DNA of 14,129 bases, taken from DASZUC01 sp035547775. GTDB taxonomy: Bacteria; Patescibacteriota; Saccharimonadia; Saccharimonadales; UBA4665. A program made the position numbers and the translations under genes. Numbering within the stretch: the first letter of the stretch is position 1; each line of letters begins with the position of its first letter. The stretch lies in the NCBI GenBank assembly GCA_035547775.1, contig DASZUC010000047.1:1-14129 (forward strand), read 5' to 3'. A model generated the notes under the pieces. The model saw only the letters and a program-made list of their open reading frames with translations. It did no database searches and had not been told where the DNA came from. Shown piece by piece: positions 1 to 7,202 of this stretch.

Positions 1-2224
1 AAAATGGTACATCGGTGTAGTACAGGGTGGCGCCGCTAATTTTCAGGGCTCGGGTAATATAACGAGCCTCGGTGACAATTTGCTGGATGTCAGCAAAAAC
101 TTTGGCTTGAGCTTTATTGCTAGGCAAGATGTCGTTAAGAGTTTGTTTGGCCAGAATGGAATCTTGCTCCCAGGCCAGTGTCTGCCAAATGGTTTCTGTC
201 ACAAAGGGAGCGAATGGATGGGCCAGCACTAAGACTTGCTCCAACAGGTACGCTAACAGAGGTTTATTCGGCTCGGCTTTACTGGCTTCAATATACCAGT
301 CTGCTAGATCATCCCATACAAAGTGATACAACTTTTCGTAAGCTTCGCTGAAACGGTAGTCGTCTAGGCTCTTGCCCATAGCCTTTTGGGTTGTCTGTAG
401 CCCGTTGAGTATCCAATGATCAGCCGAGGATATTGGACTGGCCCCTTCCCCGCTCACTTCATCACCCAGCACGCCCTCGATGTAGCGCGCAATGTTCCAG
501 AGTTTGTTACAGAAATTGCGGGCACCCACCAGTTTGCTTTCATCGTAGGGCCGATTCATGCCAGCTGATTCGTCGCTAATAATACCCATGCGGAAAGCAT
601 CGGAACCAAACTGCTCCACTTTTTCCATGGGATCAACCACATTGCCCTTACTTTTGCTCATTTTTTGACCATGTTCATCTTGAATCAGGCCATGGAGGTA
701 GACATCTTTGAAGGGCACTTCCCCGTTCAAATACAGCCCAAACATCAGCATGCGTGACACCCACGGGTAGAGGATGTCGGCCCCAGTTTCCATCACTGAT
801 AAGGGGTAAAAAGTCTTGAAATCGTCACTGTTCGGATAGTCAAGTGTGGCGTACGGCCAGGAGCTGCTGCTGAACCAGGTGTCGAAGACATCGGGATCGC
901 GATGGTAGGTCTTGCCGTCGATCTCGAGGATTTCTTGATCCACACGTTCGTCGTAAATCCAATCGTCACTGTCATCCACATTCTGGAAAGCCGGGATCGG
1001 GATTCCCCAGGCAATTTGACGGCTGATATTCCAATCATGCAGACCTTCCAGATAGCGAACTAACTGGTTTTGACGGCTCTTCGGGAAGAACTTCAACTGA
1101 TTCGTTTCGAGTGCTTTGATAGCTGGCGTGGCCAGTGGCTGCATGTCGATAAACCACTGTTCCATCAGCATCGGCTCAATCACTGTGCCGCATTTGTAAC
1201 ACTTGCCAATGCGGTTCTGGTAGTGCTCATCAACTTTGAGTAATAACCCCTGCTCTTTCATTGCTTCCACTACAGCCTTGCGAGCGTCCATAATGCTCAG
1301 TCCACGGAAACGGCCAGCTTTTTCGTTCATGGTGCCGTCGTGATTAATTACCCGCACGGCTGGCAGATTGTGGCGTTGGGCCACTTCCCAGTCGTCAAAG
1401 GAGTGCGCTGGGGTGATCTTCACGACCCCAGTGCCGAACTTCGGGTCGACCATTGCATCGGCAATCACCTGCACTTCAAATGGTCCATTAACTCCTTCAA
1501 CCGTAATCACCTGCCCCACATACTTCTGATAGCGCTTGTCATCGGGGTGGACGGCTACGGCGGTGTCGCCGAACTTGGTTTCCGGGCGAGTAGTGGCCAG
1601 CTCAAATGGTCCGTATTTGATGTAATACAACGGCGTTTGAGCTTCTTCGTAGGCGACTTCAATATCCGCAAAACCAGTCCGGTGATGCGTACAGTAATTC
1701 ACTAAGCGCTCACCTCGGTAAATCAGCCCTTCATCCCACATTTTCTTGAAGGTAGCATAGGCAGTTTTGATGATGCGCGGATCGAGGGTAAAGGTGTAAT
1801 GCTGCCAATCTACACTTGCACCTAGGCGGCGAATTTGACCCTCAAAATTCTCCCGATTCTCCTGAACGAAATCCCAAATTTGGCTGTAGAGCTCTTCACG
1901 TGAAAAATCGAAACGACTCTTCCCTTCAGCTGCCAAACGCTTTTCATACACTACTTGAGTCTCAAAGCCGGCGTGGTCGGCACCTGGCACAAATAGGACG
2001 TTCCTACCCTGCTGGCGCTGATAACGAATCAGAATATCTTCTAAGCCGAGCGTTAAGCCATGTCCAAGGTGTAAATTACCATTGGCGTTTGGTGGTGGAA
2101 TAACGATGGTATACGGTTTGCCCTTCCCGGTGGGCGCAAAGGCGCCACTCTTTTCCCAGAGCGCGTAGATGTCGTTTTCGTAATCTCCCGGCGCATAGGC
2201 CTTCGGTAACTTCATAGCCACCAT
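1..2224 (-). CDS. valS: valyl-tRNA synthetase, 3' end cut by window edge
   Basis: Class I aminoacyl-tRNA synthetase that charges tRNA-Val in the cytoplasm. The minus strand is open from 2224 to the left edge (741 codons; the family is usually about 850-950 aa, so the anticodon-binding tail is missing). Seen in order: the signature HLGH at residues 52-55 within NANGNLHLGHGLTLG, the editing (CP1) domain with TTRPETKFGDT, a C-x2-C knuckle in GKCYKCG, an INHDG/DWNISRQ core segment, and KMSKS at about residues 521-525 (650-664). I chose ATG at 2224 because a GAGGTG Shine-Dalgarno lies 5 nt upstream. In-frame ATGs at 2227 and 2215 are alternatives. The gene lies 44 bp downstream of tsaD on the same strand, has no obvious promoter of its own, and is probably co-transcribed with it. 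Family call is certain; the exact start is not. Confidence 0.96.
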   Translation of the reverse strand, partial: MVAMKLPKAYAPGDYENDIYALWEKSGAFAPTGKGKPYTIVIPPPNANGNLHLGHGLTLGLEDILIRYQRQQGRNVLFVPGADHAGFETQVVYEKRLAAEGKSRFDFSREELYSQIWDFVQENRENFEGQIRRLGASVDWQHYTFTLDPRIIKTAYATFKKMWDEGLIYRGERLVNYCTHHRTGFADIEVAYEEAQTPLYYIKYGPFELATTRPETKFGDTAVAVHPDDKRYQKYVGQVITVEGVNGPFEVQVIADAMVDPKFGTGVVKITPAHSFDDWEVAQRHNLPAVRVINHDGTMNEKAGRFRGLSIMDARKAVVEAMKEQGLLLKVDEHYQNRIGKCYKCGTVIEPMLMEQWFIDMQPLATPAIKALETNQLKFFPKSRQNQLVRYLEGLHDWNISRQIAWGIPIPAFQNVDDSDDWIYDERVDQEILEIDGKTYHRDPDVFDTWFSSSSWPYATLDYPNSDDFKTFYPLSVMETGADILYPWVSRMLMFGLYLNGEVPFKDVYLHGLIQDEHGQKMSKSKGNVVDPMEKVEQFGSDAFRMGIISDESAGMNRPYDESKLVGARNFCNKLWNIARYIEGVLGDEVSGEGASPISSADHWILNGLQTTQKAMGKSLDDYRFSEAYEKLYHFVWDDLADWYIEASKAEPNKPLLAYLLEQVLVLAHPFAPFVTETIWQTLAWEQDSILAKQTLNDILPSNKAQAKVFADIQQIVTEARYITRALKISGATLYYTDVPF

Positions 2225-2268
2225 CATACCACCTCTGTAATATTTGCGGAACTTGAACAAAAGCCGAA

Positions 2269-3411
2269 CTACATTGTTAAATTGGGTGCGATTGCGAGTG
2301 TATAGGGGTCAGCAGTGGGCTGGCCGGCCTTCATGTGAAAACAGCCGAGCGTGGCAATCATAGCGCCGTTGTCGGTACAGAGTTTCATATCAGGGTATTC
2401 AATAGGTAAGGGGAGTGCTTCCGCTAGTTGGCGTCGTAGCTCTTGATTGGCGGCTACGCCACCAGCAATGATCACGGATTTAGGCTGGAACTCTTCATAT
2501 GCCTGTTTAGCTTTATCGACGATGGTTCCAACGGCTACCCGCTGGAAGCTAGCGGCAATATCGGCTTTCTGAGCGTCAGAGAGGCGTTCTGGCAGCCGAG
2601 AGGAGGGGAAATCGTAACTTTCCCCGATTTGGGCTTGGGCGAGGCGCAAAACGGCTGTTTTCAGGCCGGAAAAGCTAAAATCATAGCCTGACATCTTGGC
2701 TTTCGGGAGTGCAAAAGCGCGATCATCTCCTTCCAGGGCAGCCTTGCTCACCGAAGGACCACCAGGGTAGGGCAGTCCCAGGATTTTGGCCACTTTATCA
2801 AAAGCTTCACCGATGGCGTCATCTTGAGTACGTCCCAGTAAAGTGTAGTCAAAGTGATTACGAAACAGGGCAAGTTGGCTGTGACCGCCAGAGACGATCA
2901 CCGCTAGGAGAGGGAATTGAGGCGGGTGAGCAGGGAAGGTGTAGCGTACTCCGTCATCTTGAGCCTTGGCGAGAGATCTTGTTTGTGTTTGAGGAAGATT
3001 TCTCGCTTCGTTTGAAATGACAGGTTGGAGGTTTGGCCCAGCGGATGTCAGGAAGTTGGCATAGACATGGCCCATAACGTGATTACAGGCGTAGAGTGGT
3101 TTATTGTAAACGACGGCCAAAGTGCGAGCTGTCAAAACACCGATCAACAGGGAACCACCCAGTCCAGCACCGTAGGTGACGGCAATCGCATCAATCTCCT
3201 GCCAAGTACAGTGTGCTTCATCGAGTGCTTGTTGGATCACCGGCAAAATCACTTCTATGTGGCTGCGGGCGGCAATTTCAGGTACAACGCCACCGTATTG
3301 GACGTGCAGATCGGCTGAACTGGCCACAATATTACTCAGCAAGCGCTGGCCATCTTCTACGACGGCAGCTGCGGTTTCATCACAACTGGTTTCGATTCCT
3401 AATACTCTCAT
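2269..3411 (-). CDS. tsaD: tRNA N6-threonylcarbamoyladenosine transferase TsaD, with in-frame repeat insert
   Basis: Transfers the threonylcarbamoyl group to A37 of ANN-decoding tRNAs (t6A modification), acting with TsaB/TsaE, which are not in this window. It begins MRVLGIETSCDET, the canonical ASKHA-fold N-terminus. The metal-site histidines are in NHVMGH (residues 111 and 115). SGGHSQ (about 174-179), the GGVAAN segment (about 317) and TDNGAMIA (about 346) are all present. The frame stays open upstream to 3567, but those codons translate the PVIPAHAGIQ palindromic repeat, so ATG 3411 is the start. At 380 aa it is longer than the usual 335-345. The excess lies at residues 128-158, between GHVYANFL and FPLLAVIVSGGH, and is made by a 69-bp palindromic element read in frame. 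Followed by valS on the same strand. Confidence 0.95.
   Translation of the reverse strand: MRVLGIETSCDETAAAVVEDGQRLLSNIVASSADLHVQYGGVVPEIAARSHIEVILPVIQQALDEAHCTWQEIDAIAVTYGAGLGGSLLIGVLTARTLAVVYNKPLYACNHVMGHVYANFLTSAGPNLQPVISNEARNLPQTQTRSLAKAQDDGVRYTFPAHPPQFPLLAVIVSGGHSQLALFRNHFDYTLLGRTQDDAIGEAFDKVAKILGLPYPGGPSVSKAALEGDDRAFALPKAKMSGYDFSFSGLKTAVLRLAQAQIGESYDFPSSRLPERLSDAQKADIAASFQRVAVGTIVDKAKQAYEEFQPKSVIIAGGVAANQELRRQLAEALPLPIEYPDMKLCTDNGAMIATLGCFHMKAGQPTADPYTLAIAPNLTM
2953..3021. repeat. palindromic repeat element inserted inside tsaD
   Basis: This 69-bp element begins GTCATCTTGAGCC and ends CGTTTGAAATGAC. Its two halves are imperfect inverted copies of each other: about 26-27 nt, each starting GTCAT and ending near AGATCT or AAATCT, separated by a roughly 16-nt spacer. 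Read on the tsaD strand it supplies exactly 23 codons (V131-D153), so the frame is preserved. The GTCAT...ATCT format matches the other palindromes at 3418-3445, 9934-9960 and 9985-10011. Confidence 0.75.
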
Positions 3412-3417
3412 AGTTGA

Positions 3418-3445
3418 TTGGATCCCAGCGTGCGCTGGGATGACG
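3418..3445. repeat. VIPAHAGIQ-type palindromic repeat in the tsaD/murE spacer
   Basis: Perfect 8-bp inverted repeat TCCCAGCG/CGCTGGGA at 3423-3440 around a 2-nt centre, bordered on the minus strand by GTCA and on the plus strand by TTGGA. Translated, it gives the VIPAHAGIQ-like peptide typical of dispersed palindromic repeats of many bacteria. It fills half of the 60-bp divergent spacer and would form a hairpin in the tsaD 5' leader if tsaD is transcribed from the -10 at 3457-3462. Confidence 0.75.
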
Positions 3446-3456
3446 GGGGTGGTTAC

Positions 3457-3464
3457 AGTATACT
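3457..3464. promoter_or_regulatory. palindromic -10 element AGTATACT serving two directions
   Basis: AGTATACT is its own reverse complement, so TATACT is present on the plus strand (3459-3464) towards the murE-like gene and on the minus strand (3462-3457) towards tsaD. The plus-strand hexamer ends 7 nt before the murE-like ATG, which predicts a leaderless mRNA. The minus-strand one would give a leader of about 40 nt. No good -35 is visible on either side, so promoter function is inferred from the -10 alone. Confidence 0.45.
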
Positions 3465-3471
3465 GAATGGC

Positions 3472-4764
3472 ATGAATCCACGGAAAATTGTTAAAAAACT
3501 GATCCCTGAAAGTTTGTTCGAAAAAATTGAGCCAACCGGCCACCTTATAGAGGCGTTTGTGCGTCATCTGCTGGCTGGTTTCCCTGGCCGTGGCCTCAAA
3601 GTTATTGGTGTAACTGGCACGAACGGCAAAACTTCAACGTCGTTCTTAATTCACCAAATGCTCACGGATGCGGGCTACAAAACGGGCATTATGACCACGG
3701 TAGCTTACGGGGTAGGAGACGACATTAAAAACCAGGTCCAGCATTACACTAATGTACCGGTGCCAGAGTTAATTCGTCGTTTGAAGTGGATGCGCCAGCA
3801 AAAAATTGATTGGCTGGTGCTGGAATCGACCAGTCAGGGTTTGGTGCAACACCGCTTGTTTGGCGTGCCGTATTCAGTGGGTGTGCTGACGAATATCACG
3901 CATGAGCATCTGGACTACCACAAAACTTTCGAACGCTACATCGAAGCCAAGCGGCTGCTATTTAAACGTGTGGCGCGCAATCGACATGGCTTACAAATCG
4001 GTATTGCCAATGGTGATGACCCGAACGGTGCTTACTTTGCCAATGCTACGCCACACCCCGTACTCTACGGGTTAAAGGCTGGCGATGTGCGGGCCGAAAA
4101 TGTCAAATTGAGTCCAACCGGCAGTGATTTTACAGTGGTGGCCGGTGCTGACACCTACCAAATTCACTGTAATATTCCTGGCGGATTCTACGTCAGCAAT
4201 GCCTTGGCGGCCGTCTGTGTGGGCCGAGCCTTAGGTCTCAAGCCAGCCCAAATTGAAAAGGGCATTGCCGCTTTGAAGGGTGTCGAAGGTCGCATGACCA
4301 CCATCGACGAAGGCCAAAAGTTCAGTGTTATTGTTGATTATGCCCACACCCCTGACAGTTTCGAGAAGTTATTCAGTGACCTCAAACCAGTGGTCAAAGG
4401 CAAATTGATTGTGATGTTTGGTTCTGCTGGCCGGCGCGATGAGGCTAAGCGGGCAGTGCAGGGTGAGTTGGCTGGCCGCTTTGCCGATGAAGTCATTGTG
4501 ACCGAAGAGGATGATCGCGATGTTGACGGCCAAGCAATCATGGATCAAATTACTGGCGGCGCGGAAAAGGCCGGCAAAGTCCGTAACAAAAATCTGTTTT
4601 TAGTGCATGATCGTGAGGATGCCATTCAATTCGCTATCAATCGGGCCGATCCTGACGACACGGTGTTATTACTCGGTAAAGGACATGAAAAAACCATCGA
4701 ACGCGCCGATGGTGAACACGAGTGGGATGAAATCGCCACCGCTCACGCCGCGCTCAAACATTAA
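3472..4764 (+). CDS. murE: MurE-like Mur ligase (UDP-MurNAc peptide synthetase), lacking N-terminal domain
   Basis: ATP-dependent amide ligase of peptidoglycan precursor synthesis, adding the third stem-peptide residue to UDP-MurNAc-L-Ala-D-Glu in the cytoplasm. Seen: P-loop GVTGTNGKTST at residues 46-56, TNITHEHLDYH at 140-150, the carbamylated-lysine segment YIEAKRLLF (K160), VDYAHTPDS at 288-296, and the MurE-specific GKGHE at 402-406. The amino-acid selectivity loop reads EDDR at about 346-349, where E. coli (meso-DAP) has DNPR. The Arg is kept, but the added residue cannot be assigned. At 430 aa it is short: the P-loop starts at 46 instead of about 110, so the N-terminal UDP-binding domain is missing. 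ATG 3472 is chosen because upstream codons translate the repeat at 3418-3445. It has no Shine-Dalgarno and a TATACT -10 only 7 nt upstream. Its TAA overlaps the convergent neighbour by 4 bp. Confidence 0.88.
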   Translation: MNPRKIVKKLIPESLFEKIEPTGHLIEAFVRHLLAGFPGRGLKVIGVTGTNGKTSTSFLIHQMLTDAGYKTGIMTTVAYGVGDDIKNQVQHYTNVPVPELIRRLKWMRQQKIDWLVLESTSQGLVQHRLFGVPYSVGVLTNITHEHLDYHKTFERYIEAKRLLFKRVARNRHGLQIGIANGDDPNGAYFANATPHPVLYGLKAGDVRAENVKLSPTGSDFTVVAGADTYQIHCNIPGGFYVSNALAAVCVGRALGLKPAQIEKGIAALKGVEGRMTTIDEGQKFSVIVDYAHTPDSFEKLFSDLKPVVKGKLIVMFGSAGRRDEAKRAVQGELAGRFADEVIVTEEDDRDVDGQAIMDQITGGAEKAGKVRNKNLFLVHDREDAIQFAINRADPDDTVLLLGKGHEKTIERADGEHEWDEIATAHAALKH

Positions 4765-5075
4765 TCGTTGGGCTTGTACTCTGGCTGTGTATAGACACGC
4801 AGTTCAATTGGTGGCGCATCGTTCACTTCGGAATAAATAGCGCTATAGGGCTCGCCGTCGGGCCGAGTTACACCAGTAAATTCGAGAATTTTCTTTACGC
4901 CGACACGCTGTTGGTGCACGTTGTACACTTCTAAATCGTAGTGAATTGGTACAGCATCAACGAAGTTGCCATCAACCGGCACCAGTTCTTCGTCCATGAA
5001 GGCCTGTTGCACATGATCAATAGCTTGGTCGTAGTTCTCGATGCTATTGCCAAAACCAACGTAAAATAGTTTCAT
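4761..5075 (-). CDS. hypothetical protein, 104 aa
   Basis: I do not recognise this family. The protein is soluble, acidic and of mixed alpha/beta appearance: MKLFYVGFGNSIENYDQAI opens with a beta strand and helix, followed by DAVPIHYDLEVYNVHQQ and ELRVYTQPEYKPND. It has no signal peptide, membrane segment, Cys pair or nucleotide-binding motif. It is supported as a real gene by a strong dedicated promoter (TTGACA, 17 bp, TACAAT at 5115-5087) whose predicted start leaves a leader of only about 5 nt, and by tight packing between neighbours. Its stop overlaps the murE-like stop by 4 bp (shared TTAA) and it is divergent from the gene at 5145. Joint control with that divergent gene is likely because the two promoters share DNA. 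Confidence 0.8.
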   Translation of the reverse strand: MKLFYVGFGNSIENYDQAIDHVQQAFMDEELVPVDGNFVDAVPIHYDLEVYNVHQQRVGVKKILEFTGVTRPDGEPYSAIYSEVNDAPPIELRVYTQPEYKPND

Positions 5076-5078
5076 ATA

Positions 5079-5107
5079 TTGACTTTATTGTACGAAAGTA
5101 GTATACT
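5079..5107 (+). promoter_or_regulatory. sigma70-type promoter for the gene at 5145
   Basis: TTGACT (5079-5084), 17 bp, TATACT (5102-5107). Predicted start about 5114, giving a 5' leader of about 30 nt that is A-rich and has no clear Shine-Dalgarno. The elements interleave with the opposite promoter at 5087-5115. Confidence 0.7.
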
Positions 5108-5115
5108 TATGTCAA
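5087..5115 (-). promoter_or_regulatory. sigma70-type promoter for the gene at 4761-5075, interleaved with the opposite promoter
   Basis: On the minus strand TTGACA (5115-5110), 17 bp, TACAAT (5092-5087). Predicted start about 5080, only 5 nt before the ATG at 5075. Each promoter's -10 lies within the other's spacer, or beside its -35. Confidence 0.7.
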
Positions 5116-5144
5116 GCTAAAAGCAAACAAACAACAGATTAGCC

Positions 5145-6269
5145 ATGGAATCACTCGACATCGCCCCCGCACCAACGCCAGAAGATCTAGCTCCCAAAGA
5201 TCTTTCTGCTGACGACCCTTTTGATTATAAGATTATGGCACCGCAACGGGGCCATACCTACGTCGAAAATACCCCTGAATACCAGGAAAAATACATTTAT
5301 ATGTTGAGTCAGCTAGTAGATGACGCCATGGGCGATCCTGAAACCCGAGCCGACACGCTGGTTTTTCTAGATAAGTCTGCTCGCCCACTGGCTTGGATGA
5401 TGCGCACCTTCTGGGATGAGATTGCACCCCAAGAGCGCGACCAAGAAACCGGCGAATTGCGGGTTATTCCCATGCCTAAAATGCGCTTTGCAACCGTCGA
5501 TCGCCTGGAATGGCGCAAGGATCCTAAAAAGGAATTTATTGACGGCGGCGCCAAGGAGATTACTCAGGCCAACCTTGATGGCCTGCGAGCAATCTTTAGT
5601 CGTGACGACCAGCATGGGCTCGACCATGACAAAATTTATGTGATTGACGAGCAGTCTGAGTCTGGCGATACCCTTGATATTGCTAAGCAGTTGTTTACAC
5701 AAGCTTTCCCAGATGCTACTGTCCGTGGCCGCTCGTTTATTCAGCACCCTTATGTCGACAATCCTAAAACTGGCGAACGCACCTACAAAATTCAAGAGAT
5801 CCCACCATGGTATCCGTTAAAGAGTGCCAACATGACGCACCAAGATATTCGAGGCCGCGGTGTTTTTGATGCTATTCCGTACTATCGACGCAGTGATCGT
5901 TTTCGGGCTCGTTTTCCGGAAGAAAGTAACCAGTTCTTGAGCTCGCCACCTCGTACCGAACGAGTACTAACTGACGAAGAGGTCCAACAAGCTGACTTAC
6001 TACAGATGGCCTTTAACGCTGCTAAAGATGATGCCGAGCGTAATCATTTAGCAGCACAACTTGAGCATATGAAGTTTTCTGAGAATGATCCGAAATCAGA
6101 CCGGTTACGCAAAGAAATCGGTCGCATGTTAGTTGATTATCAGTCCGGTAAGCTGACCCCTTCGGTGGCTACCGAGCGTGAGACGGTTCGTGGCCTGCCA
6201 GTGGCTGAATATACCCAAGAACGTGACCAGGCTCGCCAAGAGCGGGCTCAAGCCTCTCGACGTCGCTAG
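5145..6269 (+). CDS. phosphoribosyltransferase-fold protein, function unknown
   Basis: A 374-aa soluble protein. Residues about 70-200 look like a type I phosphoribosyltransferase fold. The strand and loop TLVFLDKSARPL (71-82) is followed by a strand and the PRPP-binding-type motif KIYVIDEQSESGDTL (163-177), which has the family pattern hydrophobics-D-E-xxx-S-G-x-T. The substrate cannot be deduced; a catalytic PRTase or a PRTase-like regulator are both possible. The N-terminal 25 residues are Pro/Asp-rich and probably disordered. Residues 270-374 are charged and helical, ending in an Arg/Glu/Gln-rich tail that suggests coiled coil or nucleic-acid contact. ATG 5145 is the first start after a strong promoter, and there is no Shine-Dalgarno. 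The TAG overlaps the convergent gene's stop by 4 bp. The reading frame is certain; the fold call is moderate. Confidence 0.82.
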   Translation: MESLDIAPAPTPEDLAPKDLSADDPFDYKIMAPQRGHTYVENTPEYQEKYIYMLSQLVDDAMGDPETRADTLVFLDKSARPLAWMMRTFWDEIAPQERDQETGELRVIPMPKMRFATVDRLEWRKDPKKEFIDGGAKEITQANLDGLRAIFSRDDQHGLDHDKIYVIDEQSESGDTLDIAKQLFTQAFPDATVRGRSFIQHPYVDNPKTGERTYKIQEIPPWYPLKSANMTHQDIRGRGVFDAIPYYRRSDRFRARFPEESNQFLSSPPRTERVLTDEEVQQADLLQMAFNAAKDDAERNHLAAQLEHMKFSENDPKSDRLRKEIGRMLVDYQSGKLTPSVATERETVRGLPVAEYTQERDQARQERAQASRRR

Positions 6270-7120
6270 GCGTTATCGAGGGTAAGAGTGGTGCAGCGGA
6301 TGTAGCCGCCGCCTTTACCAAGTTCGTTCACTTCAGGAGTAATGGTGGCTAGGCCGTGGGCTTCGATAGCAGCCTGCAGTTCTGGGGCGTGAGCGCTCAT
6401 AATCACCGTTTCGCCAGTGGAAACTAAGTTACAGGCAAAGCCAGCGGTGGCTTCAGCGTAGCTAACTTCAATCTTTTCTAGGGGTAGGGCACGGATTTTT
6501 TCCTGGCTTTCAGGGGTGAAAGCCTCAGGGCACCAAGCTATAAGATCGTCGCGCAGTACCGAAATGGCCAGATCGATATCGTAAAAGAAGCTGTCTGGCC
6601 AGCCCGAGAGAGGGTTGGTAACTGGCTGGCTATGTTCGTCGCGTTCGGGGATGGCTTCGAGCGAAATAACTTCGTAGCCAAGCTGTTCGGCCACAAAGGC
6701 ATGCATGCGCGGATCGGTGCGATAATTCGAACCGGCTAACAGATAGTTGCCGCAGGGGAGGGCATCGCCCTGACCGCTGAAACGGTGCGGGGCTTTGATA
6801 ATTTTTTTGCCTAGATCTTTCAGGGCCTGTTCGGCATGGGGTTCTTCGGCCTGGCGAGGCCCAGGTAAGCTAGACAAAATGACCGTGTCGCCTCGGCAGA
6901 GGCCCCAGTTAGCGGTGAAGATCCCATCCTGGCAGTCAGCCGGTGCTGGGGTGCTGATAATGTTAACGCCGGCTTGCTTGAGGGCGGCTTGAATGGCTTG
7001 GAATTCGGCCATGGCTCCCTTTCGATCGACGTCTTCGACGTGATGAGAGTAAGCGTTGAGGTCAACGACATCAAAATAGTCGGCACCAGACATAAGCACG
7101 GTGCGGTTGATAAGTGGCAT
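6266..7120 (-). CDS. amidinotransferase / dimethylarginine dimethylaminohydrolase family protein with altered active site
   Basis: 284-aa member of the guanidino-group-modifying (GME) superfamily: dimethylargininase, arginine deiminase, amidinotransferase. Seen: CQDGIFTANWGL (63-74; usual D-x-x-F-T-A-D), FSGQGDALPCG (113-123), YDIDLAISVL (180-189) and the C-terminal nucleophile region GKGGGYIRCTTLTL with Cys276. From family knowledge the second and third blocks normally read F-E-G-x-G-D and H-[LI]-D. Here the Glu is Ser114 and the His is Asp181, while Asp183 and Cys276 are kept. The enzyme may therefore be inactive, use other residues, or have another substrate, so no EC activity is assigned. 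ATG 7120 is chosen because a -10 (TATACT, 7132-7127) ends 6 nt before it, predicting a leaderless mRNA. It converges on the gene at 5145 with shared CTAG stops. Confidence 0.85.
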   Translation of the reverse strand: MPLINRTVLMSGADYFDVVDLNAYSHHVEDVDRKGAMAEFQAIQAALKQAGVNIISTPAPADCQDGIFTANWGLCRGDTVILSSLPGPRQAEEPHAEQALKDLGKKIIKAPHRFSGQGDALPCGNYLLAGSNYRTDPRMHAFVAEQLGYEVISLEAIPERDEHSQPVTNPLSGWPDSFFYDIDLAISVLRDDLIAWCPEAFTPESQEKIRALPLEKIEVSYAEATAGFACNLVSTGETVIMSAHAPELQAAIEAHGLATITPEVNELGKGGGYIRCTTLTLDNA

Positions 7121-7126
7121 TCGTCA

Positions 7127-7155
7127 AGTATAAATCATCAGAGGTAGTAGGTGAA
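7127..7155 (-). promoter_or_regulatory. promoter of the amidinotransferase-family gene (leaderless)
   Basis: On the minus strand TTCACC (7155-7150), 17 bp, TATACT (7132-7127), then 6 nt to the ATG at 7120. The expected transcription start falls on the A of the ATG. Confidence 0.55.
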
Positions 7156-7166
7156 GTTGGGTAGGC

Positions 7167-7194
7167 TTGCAATCTGCTGGTGACGGAGTATACT
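7167..7194 (+). promoter_or_regulatory. promoter for the 7201-7887 transcription unit
   Basis: TTGCAA (7167-7172), 16 bp, TATACT (7189-7194), predicted start about 7201. The -35 is 4 of 6 to consensus. TATACT is the same -10 used by three other promoters in this window. Confidence 0.5.
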
Positions 7195-7202
7195 AATACC
7201 AA

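Noticed and set aside
3418..3471. Earlier ATG for the murE-like gene
   Set aside because: Its first residues are the complementary translation of the repeat (MDPSVRWDD), and the -10 lies downstream of it.
3412..3567. N-terminal extension of tsaD by 52 codons
   Set aside because: The extra codons translate the palindromic repeat and the opposite-strand murE-like start; the family begins at MRVLGIETSCDET.
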